From Pelargonium cotyledonis (lineage: Eukaryota; Streptophyta; Magnoliopsida; Geraniales; Geraniaceae), in NCBI GenBank assembly GCA_036897625.1, contig JAYMTA010000313.1:1-31613 (forward strand): DNA of 31,613 bases, written 5' to 3'. Positions 14,478 to 29,268 of the stretch are shown here, piece by piece. The notes below the pieces were generated by a model. That model was given only the letters and a program-made list of their open reading frames with translations. It did not search any database and was not told the origin of the DNA. Every line of letters begins with the position of its first letter. Position 1 is the stretch's first letter. Both the position numbers and the translations under genes were made by a program.

Positions 14478-16236
14478 ATACTAGAACAAATAAAGCAGAG
14501 AAGTCAGAAAACAGAAAGTGAACCAATTCCCAGATTACAATAAGCTAACAGTTTAGTTGGCATATCATCTAGAGTTTCCCAGGGCAGCTGGAGAAAGGAA
14601 GTTCACAGATCAGTATGAGCAATTAAAAACGATCCAAAGCAATGACAGTACAACCATAAATCATGGGGTCAATAAATGCATGAAAAATCAGCATTCACAA
14701 TTATAAACCTGCTCAGTATTATCTAGCAATCACTTATACAGCCTGGTACCCCCACCAGACAAAAACAAATTAAATGATTTGTAAGTATATAGGAGCCACA
14801 TCACAACCTCAAGAGTAACAAACATTGCATGCCCCATGTGTAACGAACCAGTAACATTGGGAGGTGGCATAGACACCACAAAAGGATCACTTCCTCTGTC
14901 AAAGTTTGGCTTAAAAAACCCTTGAGACTCCCACCTGATATTTAACAAATACACGTAAATACATCATGTGTGATGACAATATATAAAATAACTACCACAG
15001 AAACAGTCGGCGCACCAGTGGAGCCCGGACTTAAGAATATAAGCTTACAGTGATCTAGACAACAGAAAAGGCCCATAGTATCTCATATTAATAGAAATAC
15101 TAACTTAGCTCTGGATAAAAATCATGCTAGCAATGATGGCTAGAGACATTAATATGACAGCTGGTAAAACACCTGAGTTAAAACTAGTCTTCTCGGTCTC
15201 TCATTCATACCCATTTATATAGTTGATCAACATCAAAACAGCCAAAGCTCCAATTCCATAAAAGTATACCTAGATGTATCATTTGTCAAATTATATTAAG
15301 TATTTATCTTCCGCCATATCCCATTTTTGGGAGGAGATATCAAGATGAATCCAAATTAAACCCAAATTAAACGTTTAAAATAAAAAGGGAAACCTTATGC
15401 AATTTGTGTGTTTTGTTGAATGGCATTGCCTCAAAATTCTATTCTTTCAAAATCCATAGCTCTTCCAATTTTAAGAGTCTTTTCATGTTTATCATTATAA
15501 CAAGTACAGATATAGCTATAAGATGTTAGAAAAAGTAGTAATGTGTCCCTGCAGAAACACATCAACTTCAATAATGAGGGCACTCTCTGAGGCACATTTT
15601 GGGTTTTGTTATGCATCCAAAAGTTCTCAAGAACAAATACAAGTTACTAATTTGTAAAGTACAATTGAAAAGATTTATCAATATAACAGTGCAAGATAAG
15701 CTATTATAAACACTGCATGAATCAGTGTCAGACTTAAATAACTATTCAAATTACAACCATAACCCAATTCAATATTGACATGTTCCATGGGAAAATGATG
15801 AAATACCAATTGTATATTCTCTCCTCCGAAATGAAATCAAAAGACTTTGATGCATCCGGAGAAGTAAAGACGCCATTCTGAGCATTCTCTGATGCAGCAG
15901 CAACAACTGAAATGCAACAAGAAATAGTAAATATGGTAAAATTACAAAATTGAAGGCTTCTTTTCTTTCAAATAAACAACAATGATTAAAATGTATAAAA
16001 ATTGAATTGAAGCTCCTCCATTTTGGTTACTACTTACTATCAGCAGCCATTAAGAAATGGAGGGAAGTACCTGAGAAGAATCTAGTAGTAGGTTTAAGCT
16101 TAGGACGATTGAAATGAAAGCGAGAAAGGGCACTGCAACGACGTCGTTGGGACAGGAGGAGAGGATTGAGTCTGTGAGCAGAGCAATGGGAGAAGAGGGA
16201 CGATGGAGCAGAGAAGGCCATTTGAACAACCATCAT
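1273..16236 (-). CDS. EMB2247: Valyl-tRNA synthetase, chloroplast/mitochondrial type (27 exons, complete)
   Basis: Class I aminoacyl-tRNA synthetase that charges tRNA-Val, probably in plastids and mitochondria. Joined exons (minus strand): 16038-16236, 15807-15906, 14808-14934, 14097-14180, 13741-13835, 13398-13489, 13138-13191, 12630-12682, 12464-12531, 11806-11881, 10444-10527, 9910-10058, 9693-9810, 9449-9565, 8988-9208, 7733-7822, 7362-7473, 6447-6557, 6173-6310, 5100-5150, 4905-5017, 3967-4114, 3669-3773, 3458-3559, 2144-2216, 1850-2016, 1273-1401. They total 2976 nt, or 991 aa plus TAG, with phase kept at every junction. Residues 1-62 are rich in Ser and Arg and lack acidic residues, like a dual transit peptide. 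The HIGH signature is HMGH at 132-135. The CP1 editing domain includes TTRPET (299-304) and GHDHND (360-365). KMSKS is at 616-620, followed by the anticodon-binding domain, and a C-terminal coiled coil lies at about 920-985, as in ValRS. The start is the first in-frame ATG; M2, M6 and M63 are alternatives. All introns are GT-AG except intron 25 (GC-AG). The choice of isoform (organellar rather than cytosolic) rests on the leader and on remembered similarity to Arabidopsis EMB2247. The acceptor of exon 10 could lie a few bases further on. Confidence 0.95.
2017..2143 (-). other. ValRS intron 25, a non-canonical GC-AG intron
   Basis: The upstream exon ends CCACCAG and the intron begins GCATGT; the acceptor is CATCACAG. 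The reading frame passes from ...ESPP through Val into [13 protein letters not shown] only with this junction. In related ValRS proteins as I remember them, the junction codon also begins with G. The only nearby GT donor would add three extra residues and has a poor consensus. Confidence 0.85.
2468..2615 (+). mobile_element. tRNA-derived SINE with target-site duplication, in ValRS intron 24
   Basis: The element opens with an A-box-like TGGCGCAATGG and has a B-box-like GGGTTCTAATACC about 35 bp later. It continues through a G-rich body and ends in a 13-base A run. It is flanked by perfect 12-bp direct repeats, ATGCTATGGTAG, at 2456-2467 and 2616-2627. It is antisense to the host gene and far from the splice sites. 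Confidence 0.88.
2544..2561 (+). repeat. G-quadruplex-type tract GGGT(GGGGT)n
   Basis: Four consecutive runs of three or four G separated by single T bases lie within the SINE body at 2468-2615. The sequence meets the usual G3+N1-7 quadruplex pattern on the plus strand, which is the template strand of ValRS. Folding in vivo is not shown. Confidence 0.7.
4208..4413 (-). mobile_element. SINE with target-site duplication, in ValRS intron 21
   Basis: Read on the minus strand, the element starts at 4413 with TGGTTAATCCAG (A-box-like), has GGATCAATCCCC (B-box-like), and ends in a poly(A) that appears as the T run from 4208. Perfect 10-bp direct repeats CAAAGCAGTT flank it at 4198-4207 and 4414-4423. 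It is in the same orientation as ValRS. Its body differs from the SINE at 2468, so it is a separate family. Confidence 0.85.
5422..5608. repeat. Tandem duplication of a ~95-bp unit in ValRS intron 19
   Basis: Two head-to-tail units, 5422-5516 and 5517 to about 5608, both begin TGTGTATTAACATGGATGAA and contain GTTCTAAAGTCCCGAATGGG. They differ by only a few substitutions and a short indel, which suggests a fairly recent duplication. No coding content or transposon ends are visible. Confidence 0.9.
10556..10643. repeat. 88-bp direct repeat, copy 1, in ValRS intron 10
   Basis: The block runs from ATTATAAATCATTTAAGTAA through CTCGTGCTGCTGGCCAAG to AAAGGTTA and recurs at 10701-10788 with a handful of mismatches. 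This copy lies just upstream of the exon 11 acceptor at 10528 and could contain its branch region. Confidence 0.88.
10701..10788. repeat. 88-bp direct repeat, copy 2, in ValRS intron 10
   Basis: Second copy of the block at 10556-10643, offset by 145 bp in the same orientation. The unit has no terminal inverted repeats, so a local duplication is more likely than transposition. Confidence 0.88.
11139..11747. mobile_element. Non-autonomous MULE-like DNA transposon with 9-bp target duplication, in ValRS intron 10
   Basis: The 609-bp element is flanked by perfect 9-bp direct repeats TAAAAACAA at 11130-11138 and 11748-11756. The termini are inverted: GGAATAAAACTCAATTTAGT from the left and GGAAAAAAACTCAATTGGTC from the right, followed on both arms by repeated GGTCC-TTGAACTTT-TTTGGACCC motifs. 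The 9-bp duplication is the Mutator superfamily hallmark. The centre is AT-rich with no transposase frame, so movement would need a transposase from elsewhere. The family is assigned on structure only. Confidence 0.85.
14442..14478. repeat. (GA)n microsatellite in ValRS intron 3
   Basis: Nearly uninterrupted GA dinucleotides with a single T interruption near the left third. It lies within the intron between exons 3 and 4, away from splice sites, and is likely to be length-polymorphic. Confidence 0.95.
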
Positions 16237-16480
16237 TTCATTTGGTGCTGATTTTGATTTCGATTTCGATTTCGATTTCGATTTCGATTCCTACAGAAAC
16301 TGTATCTCTGCAAACAATTGAAAAGGGAAAACCCTAGCTATGGATATAGCAGAAGCAGAGGGTTTTAGTGGCAGAGAGTAGAGAGAAGCGCAGTGTAGAC
16401 GATGATGTTGCGTCGTTAGGAAACGGAGATAAGGCACTTCTGCCCTCGTGCATTGCACGTGACATATAAGGGTCATTTGG
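16237..16480 (-). promoter_or_regulatory. Probable 5' UTR and proximal promoter of the valyl-tRNA synthetase gene
   Basis: This is the stretch immediately upstream of the ValRS start codon. It contains a palindromic G-box core, CACGTG, at 16456-16461, about 220 bp before the ATG, with an AT-rich TATATG-like stretch beside it on the gene's strand. A hexamer repeat lies next to the start codon. The G-box is seen directly; its use by bZIP or bHLH factors is inference from the motif alone, and the transcription start is unknown. Confidence 0.35.
16250..16291. repeat. Hexanucleotide microsatellite (GATTTC)n in the ValRS 5' leader
   Basis: Seven tandem hexamers, five of them exactly GATTTC and the outer two each differing by one base, end 14 bp before the ValRS ATG. 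On the gene's strand the unit reads GAAATC. It lies in the probable 5' UTR, so length variation would alter the leader and not the protein. Confidence 0.9.
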
Positions 16481-16585
16481 AGGGTTAATTGGGGGTTACA
16501 ATGACTAATTTATAGGTTGTATATGCAATTTCGCCATCCAAATATCTTACGCATGTTGATCAATCGTGTGAATTTGGGCTTATTG

Positions 16586-16947
16586 TCATTTGTTAACGAA
16601 TTTTCGTAAATTCGATAAATCAACAGTTAACAAATGCATAATTAGGATTGAATTATTCTCACCAAACCAATCCGAGATGCCAGATACTGAACCCGGTGAC
16701 CTAACAATGCAATTGGCCACCTGATTCTTGGATATGTGAACATGGGTAAAATTAATACTACCAAAACGACAAGATGACGATAAAATATTCTGAATAGTAA
16801 GACTAAACGCACTAGAAACCTCCCCTCTAGTCTTTAAAGCAACCATGACTAAGCTCGAATCCGTCTCAAGTCTCAACTCGAATATTGACCCAAGCCCGAG
16901 CATCAATCCAGCTCAACACTTCACAAATGGTCATGGCCTCCGCCATT
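16586..16947 (-). pseudogene. RNase H-like fragment, probably from an L1-type LINE
   Basis: On the minus strand, the stretch beginning near 16947 encodes AEAMTICEVLSWIDARAWVN, then in another frame LETDSSLVMVALKTRGEV, a segment with SCRFGSINFTHV, and SKNQVANCIVRS. The order (AEA..., a DS-containing strand, a helix, N-VA---R) is that of the plant RVT_3-type RNase H domain carried by non-LTR reverse transcriptases and their host-derived relatives. The frame is interrupted and no reverse transcriptase part is nearby, so it is a dead fragment. It sits about 350 bp upstream of the ValRS start. Assignment to LINE rather than to a host RNase H-like gene is inference. Confidence 0.65.
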
Positions 16948-16959
16948 TTTGGGTCCAAA

Positions 16960-17861
16960 ATACTTATTTAATTTATATTGTTTTGTTAGGTTTATTTAGT
17001 AATAAACGTGTTTTATAAGTTTAAAAAAAAATAATAATAATAATAGTAAATGTGTTTCTTTATCGCACATGAGAATGAGATTGACTGTGTGGAAACAAAT
17101 GCTTCAATTGCTTAACTTTATTCCATATACATTCTTCTAGTAGTTGATGAGGAGTTTACAAATGAGGTGTATATGGTGCCCTCTCAGTTTTACAGCTATT
17201 CAGATTGTGTTCGTTTACATTCCTTACAGCAATTTTTTATTTGTTCGACATATCACTCGTTGACAATATGACTACTATTAGAAATGATGTTAAGGGTATA
17301 TTAGAGCTTAAGTGCAACTTATGAGAAGAAAGATTTTAGTCCCCTCGTTTACTTATTGTGACCGGAAGCCTTATATGATGCATATAAATAGTCTCTCTAT
17401 CATACCATATATAATGTTAATATTCTCACTCGAGCTGGCCTCACGAACAATAATATTTTTAATAAATTCTTTCATTTTAGCTTGAGTCGATCCGTCTTCT
17501 CACTAACATCCCTGAGAATCGCTATTCAATCATCGATCTCCTTTCCAAAAATCATTTACCTTCGTATGTGACACTAACAAATGAGCTTCATTCAAGTTAT
17601 TTAGTTGTAAGAGCAACTCTACCTTATCTTAACAAGACAGACTACAACGTTTTGATTCCCATTAGTGTAGATTTAAGGATTGGACCAAGGTAATGACAAT
17701 ATGTTCTCAATTAACTAATAACCTTTGTGTTATGTGATACATTGTCCATTTGGTTTTGTACTACTCAGGATCCGGTTTTAAGAGATAAGGAACAAGTCAT
17801 GTCACCAACAAACAATATGATCTATCAAAAGTCTCCGCATGAATGTTATGTTTCCGGTATA
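16960..17861. other. Intergenic, no gene recognised
   Basis: AT-rich sequence with short broken frames only. I see no tRNA, conserved coding frame or complete element. A small AATAATAAT run lies near 17030. The Stowaway-like copy B begins at the right edge. Confidence 0.4.
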
Positions 17862-18118
17862 TGTCTCAAAATGAGTTTTTTGTTTGTCTAAATTTTTTGT
17901 CTTAAAATGAGTGTCTTGTTTCTATTTTTAGCTTATTATATTGTTGTTATTTTCATACTACCCTTATCACTTATGCACATAGGTAAATCTGCACATGGGG
18001 TGCATATGGGGTGTAGGTAGAAAAAGTGAGGATTATATTGGAAACACACTAAATTATCTTGTAATTCTTAATTTTTACAAAAAATGAAAACAAGACACTT
18101 ATTTTGAAACGGGAGGAG
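17862..18118. mobile_element. Stowaway-like MITE, copy B
   Basis: The interior, including CTTATCACTTATGCACATA and AACACACTAAATTATCTT, closely matches copy A at 437-685 in the same orientation. The right end, AAGACACTTATTTTGAAACG followed by GGAGGAG and TA, is well kept; the left end is more diverged. It lies in the spacer between ValRS and GGPP synthase. Confidence 0.78.
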
Positions 18119-18186
18119 TATTATTCTTTTTAGTTTTATAGTTTATTTTCGATGCATTTGTTGAAAACATCCTCCCTAGAGAAAGG

Positions 18187-18549
18187 TTGGGAAGGGGCTC
18201 GAGGATGGTCCCTGAAGCCGGGTTCGGTGTTCACAAAAGTTTCGAATAAGAGGTTGGTACGTGTTGCTGAATTAGCCATGTCAGCTATTGTGTTAGGATT
18301 TGGGGTGTTCGGGTCTGGTTTGCTATTTCAGGGTCGGTTCTGGTAGTTTTTATTCAGGTTATTTGTAGGTCGTATCTTCGAGAATATTTGATTCTCCTTG
18401 AGTTTGGGATCAACGATGTAATAGCGCGTAGGTATATTCGGGTTCCTACTTCTATGTCTGGTCTAGACAGTGTTGCTCTAGATTTCCTGGTTTTAGCGCT
18501 GCTTTTGAGCATGATATAATAATATATGTGTTATTATATTTAAAAAAAA
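18187..18549 (+). mobile_element. Retroposed insert with poly(A) tail and target-site duplication
   Basis: An insert of about 360 bp ends in a run of a dozen or so A residues and is bracketed by imperfect 23-bp direct repeats: AAAACATCCTCCCTAGAGAA... at 18164-18186 and AAAACATCATCCCTAGGTAA... at 18550-18572 (20 of 23 match). This footprint is that of LINE-machinery retroposition. The body is more GC-rich than its surroundings and has one short open frame with no recognised homology. It could be a 5'-truncated LINE tail or a processed transcript; I cannot tell which. Confidence 0.7.
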
Positions 18550-18572
18550 AAAACATCATCCCTAGGTAAAGG

Positions 18573-19394
18573 GTTCATACAATCCACAGAGATAATAGAA
18601 ATAGCACCCACGTGCGGGCGAATAACCAAAGTACGATTACCGAATTAGCTAAAAAATCTGCCAATTGATTAACTATCCGACCCAACGACTGCAAAAGAAA
18701 GTCATCGGAAAACTGCATTTAATTCATGCACTCAACAATCAAGGCATGTCGTCGAACTAATTTTCCGGATGACCTCCCCTACAGTATCGTCACCGCAGTG
18801 GAGTTTAACCCCATAGAGAAACTGTCAGCTAAATAGAACTAGTGGGCCTTCATAAGTGCAACATAGAAATATTACAGCCCAACCAATTTCATGTATGTAT
18901 TTATTGAGTTTTTGTTCAATTCTTGCAGTTTTTAATTACAAGCTGTAAATGGACAAAATATGTATTCTGACTTGTGTATTGACCTTGGTAGCTTCTGGTG
19001 AGGAATCTATTCAAATGTCAGGCAGGACAGGCTCTGGAATCAAATCTAAATACATCTCATTTGTTTAGACAATGAATAATTAAATTTATGATTTTATACT
19101 GATAGTATTATCTGTATATATATCGATTTGGTTCATGTGGATCACGAGGAATAATTTGATTTTCATAATAAGCCGGCTAGTTCAGATGATGTTGTTGTTC
19201 GTGTTAAGAGCTTTAGCTTCTCTTTATTGCCTTGTTTATTTGATCCAACTTTCAAGCTTTTTAATTTCGATTTCTAGTATTCAAACTCTTACCTTGTTTT
19301 GGGTAAGTCGTTGTACTTTTATTTTTTTATTGACTTATCAATAAAAGTACCGCTTAATTATAATAATAATAAAAAAAATTTAAGAAAAACGTCA
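18573..19394. other. Intergenic spacer, possible LINE 3' tail near its right side
   Basis: No gene is recognised. The part from about 19135 to 19375 is T-rich, with AATAAAAGTACCG followed by ATTATAATAATAATAAAAAA, which resembles the 3' end of a plant LINE. No firm target duplication was found, so this remains a weak call. A 43-bp block at 19046-19088 recurs downstream at 19432-19474. Confidence 0.3.
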
Positions 19395-19630
19395 CATTCA
19401 TGTGGCATAGTGTTAAATTCAATTAATACACCTAAATACAACTCATTTTGTTTAGACAATAAATAATTAAATTAAAAAATAACAACACAATCATATGGCA
19501 TAGTTTTAAATTCAATTAATACACCTCTTGTTTTGTTTTTGACAACCAGAGAGCAGGGACTAGATTCCTAGCCTTACTAAATGGAATAACTCAAAACTGC
19601 AGCTCTTGTTTTGTTTTGACAACCAAAACA
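19395..19630. repeat. Mosaic of short direct repeats upstream of GGPP synthase
   Basis: Three overlapping duplications lie within the 330 bp before the start codon. A 38-bp block containing GGCATAGTGTTAAATTCAAT (19395-19433) recurs at 19490-19526. A block with TTTAGACAATAAATAATTAA (19432-19474) is also present at 19046-19088. CTCTTGTTTTGTTTTTGACA (19525-19548) recurs at 19604-19627. The copies differ by few bases. Part of this is probably the promoter or 5' UTR of the downstream gene. Confidence 0.8.
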
Positions 19631-19721
19631 GCATCTTCTTATCATCTTCTTTATAACTTGAAACAATCCACAAATCATGAACCAATCAAGAGCTCAATTT
19701 CAATACCAAAACCCATTTTAG

Positions 19722-20816
<1,095 letters not shown>

Positions 20817-22329
20817 TGAATCTTTTCATTGCTGAGTGTATCTTCTTTGTGCAATCAAGGATGTAACGTAGAATAGATACCTGTGATTGTCTTCACTCCC
20901 TCCATGGATACCACTCTCTGATTTTTTATTGTTTTGCAGTAGTTCACAGCAAAGCTGCAGCCTGCAAGCATTGCAAATTTTTTACCGTCTTGTGAATTAT
21001 CTATAAAAGAAATATTGTAATTCTCAGCCAAACCATTGCAAAAAAGCATCTTTAGCATCAATCACAGTACTAGAAGGAATATCTTACCCTTGAACAAGAA
21101 AAGGCTGTGGCCAGACCTCACCTAACCTCGTAATTCAAACAAAGCCATCCCAGTCAGTTGTTGTCATGTGCTCCTCCTTACATCAATGACAATATTCGCC
21201 AAGGTCAACTGGTTCCGAGAGGATGCTATCCTTCTTTTTTTGGCAACTGAAACCAAAAAACAGAGAGTAATGGTAGTCATGTCTAACCACAAAACATTTG
21301 CTGAATATACATATGATAGCTACTATAGTACTATTTAAGTCTGTAGGTATAACCTTCCATGCATTCATATATTATACTGGTCTGAGTAACTCAGTTGGTC
21401 TATAGACTGAAAGTAGAAACTTGAAGCAGTAAACTTACATGCATGGCCCCTATTTCACATTCTGATACCTAACCAATTAAGCATTCATCTCAGAATCGTC
21501 ATTGGAAAACATAATTTTTGGCAGAGGCAGATGGCTATAAGATAATTGCTGACATAAAAGAGTTCAATCACTGCAAAGTAAATGTAGTTTGTGAGCTCTA
21601 TGATCTCTCTACAAGTATCTAGTGTGTTGATATGAACACTATCTCCTGTATCTAAGTTATGCTTGGTTAATAACCTGAATATAAATTAAGGAGTAATTTT
21701 TGTTTCTTCAGTAGATTTCAAGAAAAGTACAATCTCTAATGGTAGATAATTTGATTTCCAGCTTTATTCGAAGGTGGGAAAATCTTTCATTTTGATCCCC
21801 AACTATTCATTTTGTGCCGAATTGGTCCCCAAACTATCCATATTGTTCCACAATACCTCTCTCCCCCTTCCCTTCTAAGGTAACTAATCTCTGTGTTACT
21901 GTATTTTTATGTCTGCACAGGTTAAGAGAAAAATAATCACCACTAAAAAACCTTAATTAGACCTCAAACTAAGAATTCTGGAGCTAATATTCCACCTCCT
22001 CTTTGATTAAATGATATAATCTCACTGAATTGATCTAGGCACACATAATGCTCTCTGCAGACTAGAATATTACCACCTCTTTCATATTACTAAACTCAAT
22101 CGATGCGAGAGAGAGTGTATTGTATAAATTACATGAATGATCTGCAATAACAATTGAAATGATAATAATGAATATTCCCAATTTGGAATGCTCTTTATCT
22201 AAGCATACAAGGCTATAGAGTACATACCAAGACGAGGTTCATGTGATTAGGCTATTCTAAATTTATTTTTCCACACTCAGATAGATAAGCCTGTTCTAAG
22301 GAAATAGGTGAGCCATGCTTGATAGATTA
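20817..22329. other. Spacer between the convergent GGPP synthase and DHAR genes
   Basis: This stretch holds the 3' ends of both genes, whose transcripts converge. No coding frame with recognisable similarity is seen. A fragment at about 21776-21850 has the GATCCCCAACTATTCATTTT and GAATTGGTCCCC wording typical of the ends of the MULE-like elements elsewhere in this window, but no partner end was found. The exact polyadenylation sites are not evident. Confidence 0.4.
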
Positions 22330-27203
<4,874 letters not shown>

Positions 27204-27391
27204 TGGTCCGTAGATGATGGCGTCAGCGTTGGTTTCAGCTCTGTCTCCGCTTGTGAACTGATGGGAATGGGATGAGGAAGCGGAGAAAATTGAGGCTCTG
27301 TTTCTCTCTTGGGGTTGATTACGTGGCCACTGTTTTGTACTGAAGAGTACATTACAGAAAAATGTCTAGCCAGGTTTCTAAATTATTCAAA
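27204..27391 (-). promoter_or_regulatory. Proximal promoter and 5' UTR of DHAR
   Basis: A stretch of about 190 bp lies between the DHAR start codon and the left target duplication of the MULE-like element. It includes ACGTGGC (27321-27327), an ABRE/G-box-like core. The motif is short and its function is inference. Confidence 0.3.
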
Positions 27392-27765
27392 GGTATTTTC
27401 TCCATAATCTTTGCTGCTCTGACCCAATTTAGTCTTTGAATTTTTTTGTTTCACTTTAATATGGTCCTTGAACTTTTAGTTGATCCGAATCGGTTCATAA
27501 ACTTTCTTATATATACCCAAAATGATTCTTGTCTTTAGAGCTTATACTGAAAGCTCATACACCAAATTGGGTCAAAACAACAAAGTTCGGGGATTAAACT
27601 GGGTCAATGTTTGAAAGTTCATGGACCATTTTTGATCCATTGAAAGTTTATGGACTAAATTGGGTCAACACACGAAAGATCAAGTACCAAACTTGGTTAA
27701 AAGAAGTTTAGGGATCAAATTAGGTCAAAACACTAAAGTTCGGGGACCAAATTAAATATTTTACC
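27392..27765. mobile_element. Non-autonomous MULE-like DNA transposon with 9-bp target duplication, upstream of DHAR
   Basis: The 374-bp element is flanked by perfect 9-bp direct repeats TTATTCAAA at 27383-27391 and 27766-27774. It begins GGTATTTT and ends AATATTTTACC, a short imperfect inverted end. Inside, variants of an AAAGTTCGGGGACCAAATT / GGGTCAA unit repeat several times, as in the element at 11139-11747. No coding capacity. Assignment to the Mutator superfamily rests on the duplication length and on this resemblance. Confidence 0.75.
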
Positions 27766-27774
27766 TTATTCAAA

Positions 27775-29046
27775 ACGTGTCATTTCAGTCCCAAACTTTT
27801 AAATCTTGTTCGTTTGACCAAAATCAATCGATCTTATAAATCGTAACTTGTAAATAGTTAGCCGTCAGCAAGAGGTCAATTTTGGCTTGATATTTGGTTA
27901 CGCATGAAAACGTGAGTTGCAAATTATATTATACGAACGTCACCTTCACTCACGTAGTAGCATTGACAATAACCTGAACAAAATCTTTATCATAGATGAG
28001 AGAAATGGGCTTGTTTTCATTATGAGTACAATGTTGACTGGGCTTTGTAAACAAGCCCAACTGAATCAAAAAAAAAAGAAATGTGGGCCTTGACATCTCC
28101 TTCTTTTTCTTCTTTTGTGACCATAACGTCTTCATCTTTAGCGACCCTTGAAACAAAAGCAAGGAACTGAAAATGAACAGAACAGACATGTTTAAAGGTA
28201 GCATAGCTTGAGACACAGAACTTCGAATTTTGGCATCATTTCTCTTTAAACAAAGAAGATAAATAGTACATTAAGATGCCCATTATTTGATCTTTAAGTG
28301 TTTCAGGAGCTCAAGATTTGAATTTTAAATTAAACCCATGTTTTAGCCCAAGAAAACATTTTGAAGAAGAGGCCAAGGTCAATCTTTTAGTAGCAAATAT
28401 TGATTTGTAGATGGAGATGAGAAAATGAAAGTGTCCATTATAGGATAGCTTCATCAATGTTTTTGAGTTAGGAACTTGGGACCCCCCAAAATGTTGACAT
28501 CACATGGTGGCATGTGAGTATTGTTTGGGATCTCTGCAAGAGAAGAGGAAGAGAAGAGCCTACCACCCTTTGTCTGTTTGAGGCCAAAGCTGCCGGATTC
28601 TGCAGTAACAATTACAGGTAAATGCATGCGATGTGATGTTTCGTGATCATGTCGGTGATGAAACGTGTTGTTGTCATGTCCAACGGAGTATACACGTTAA
28701 GGGAAGACATGTACTTGTTGTACAAGTGAATTTGGCATTCTCATGTAATTCACAAGTACGTGAATTACATTATAGTCGTACTTTACTGATTCTGTTTGGC
28801 GGAGATCTAGCTAGAGAATGTAGGAACTCCATACATTGAATATAGACATGTATAATTCAGATGAGTTCTGAACTAGGTGCTGATATGATGTTGAAGTGAC
28901 TCTGAATTGAGTTGTTTGGTGGATCATGAACCGGGTCTCGTCGAGTGTAGGTCGAATATTATGTATGTATGTATCAGTTTGAGCCGAATTGAACCTGCAA
29001 TCCTCACTGAGCTAATTATATGTAAAATTGGAGCATAAAAATAAAT
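27775..29046. other. Intergenic, no gene recognised
   Basis: Short frames only, with none resembling a known family. A short perfect hairpin at 28743-28770 and a neighbouring small palindrome near 28712 are the only ordered features noticed. Confidence 0.4.
28743..28770. repeat. Perfect inverted repeat (11-bp arms, 6-nt loop)
   Basis: ATGTAATTCAC and GTGAATTACAT are exact reverse complements separated by AAGTAC. Just upstream, ACTTGTTGTACAAGT forms a second small stem. The arms are too short for a microRNA precursor and too far from a gene end to call a terminator. Confidence 0.75.
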
Positions 29047-29268
29047 CCTTTTTATTTTTTTCGAACTAACCCATGAGATTTCCAAACAGTTCCGTAAACT
29101 CGCAGTTGACACCTTTAAACTGTTTTATCACACACAGACTAATCTCTATTCGAGGGTAAGTCACAATTAAAATTCATTTATCTCTCTAGAGATATGTTGA
29201 GCGTGAATCGAACGCAAGCGTTCTTCTCACTCACACGACTTATGTCGCCAACTGTGATACCCAAAAGC
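29047..29268 (-). mobile_element. SINE-like element, minus strand
   Basis: Read on the minus strand, TATCACAGTTGG (29248-29259) fits the pol III A-box pattern and CGTTCGATTCA (29204-29214) the B box, with about 33 bp between them, the usual spacing. The element ends in an A-rich stretch near 29047-29061. No clear target duplication was found. Confidence 0.6.

Noticed and set aside
16291-16476. Minus-strand 61-codon frame upstream of the ValRS start
   Set aside because: It covers the probable promoter and leader and has no family resemblance; an upstream ORF role has no support.
18152-18346. 64-codon plus-strand frame in the spacer
   Set aside because: It starts outside the retroposed insert and runs across its left boundary, so it is a chance frame.
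18600-18800. Minus-strand stretch reading like NQLADFLANS, reminiscent of an RNase H C-terminus
   Set aside because: Too short and surrounded by stops; no other RNase H motifs in order.
20855-21061. Minus-strand 68-codon open frame downstream of GGPP synthase that looked vaguely protein-like
   Set aside because: No recognisable family, no continuation beyond the frame, and it overlaps the expected 3' UTR of GGPP synthase.
28633-28839. 68-codon plus-strand frame near the hairpin
   Set aside because: No similarity recognised and no splice or promoter context; consistent with chance.
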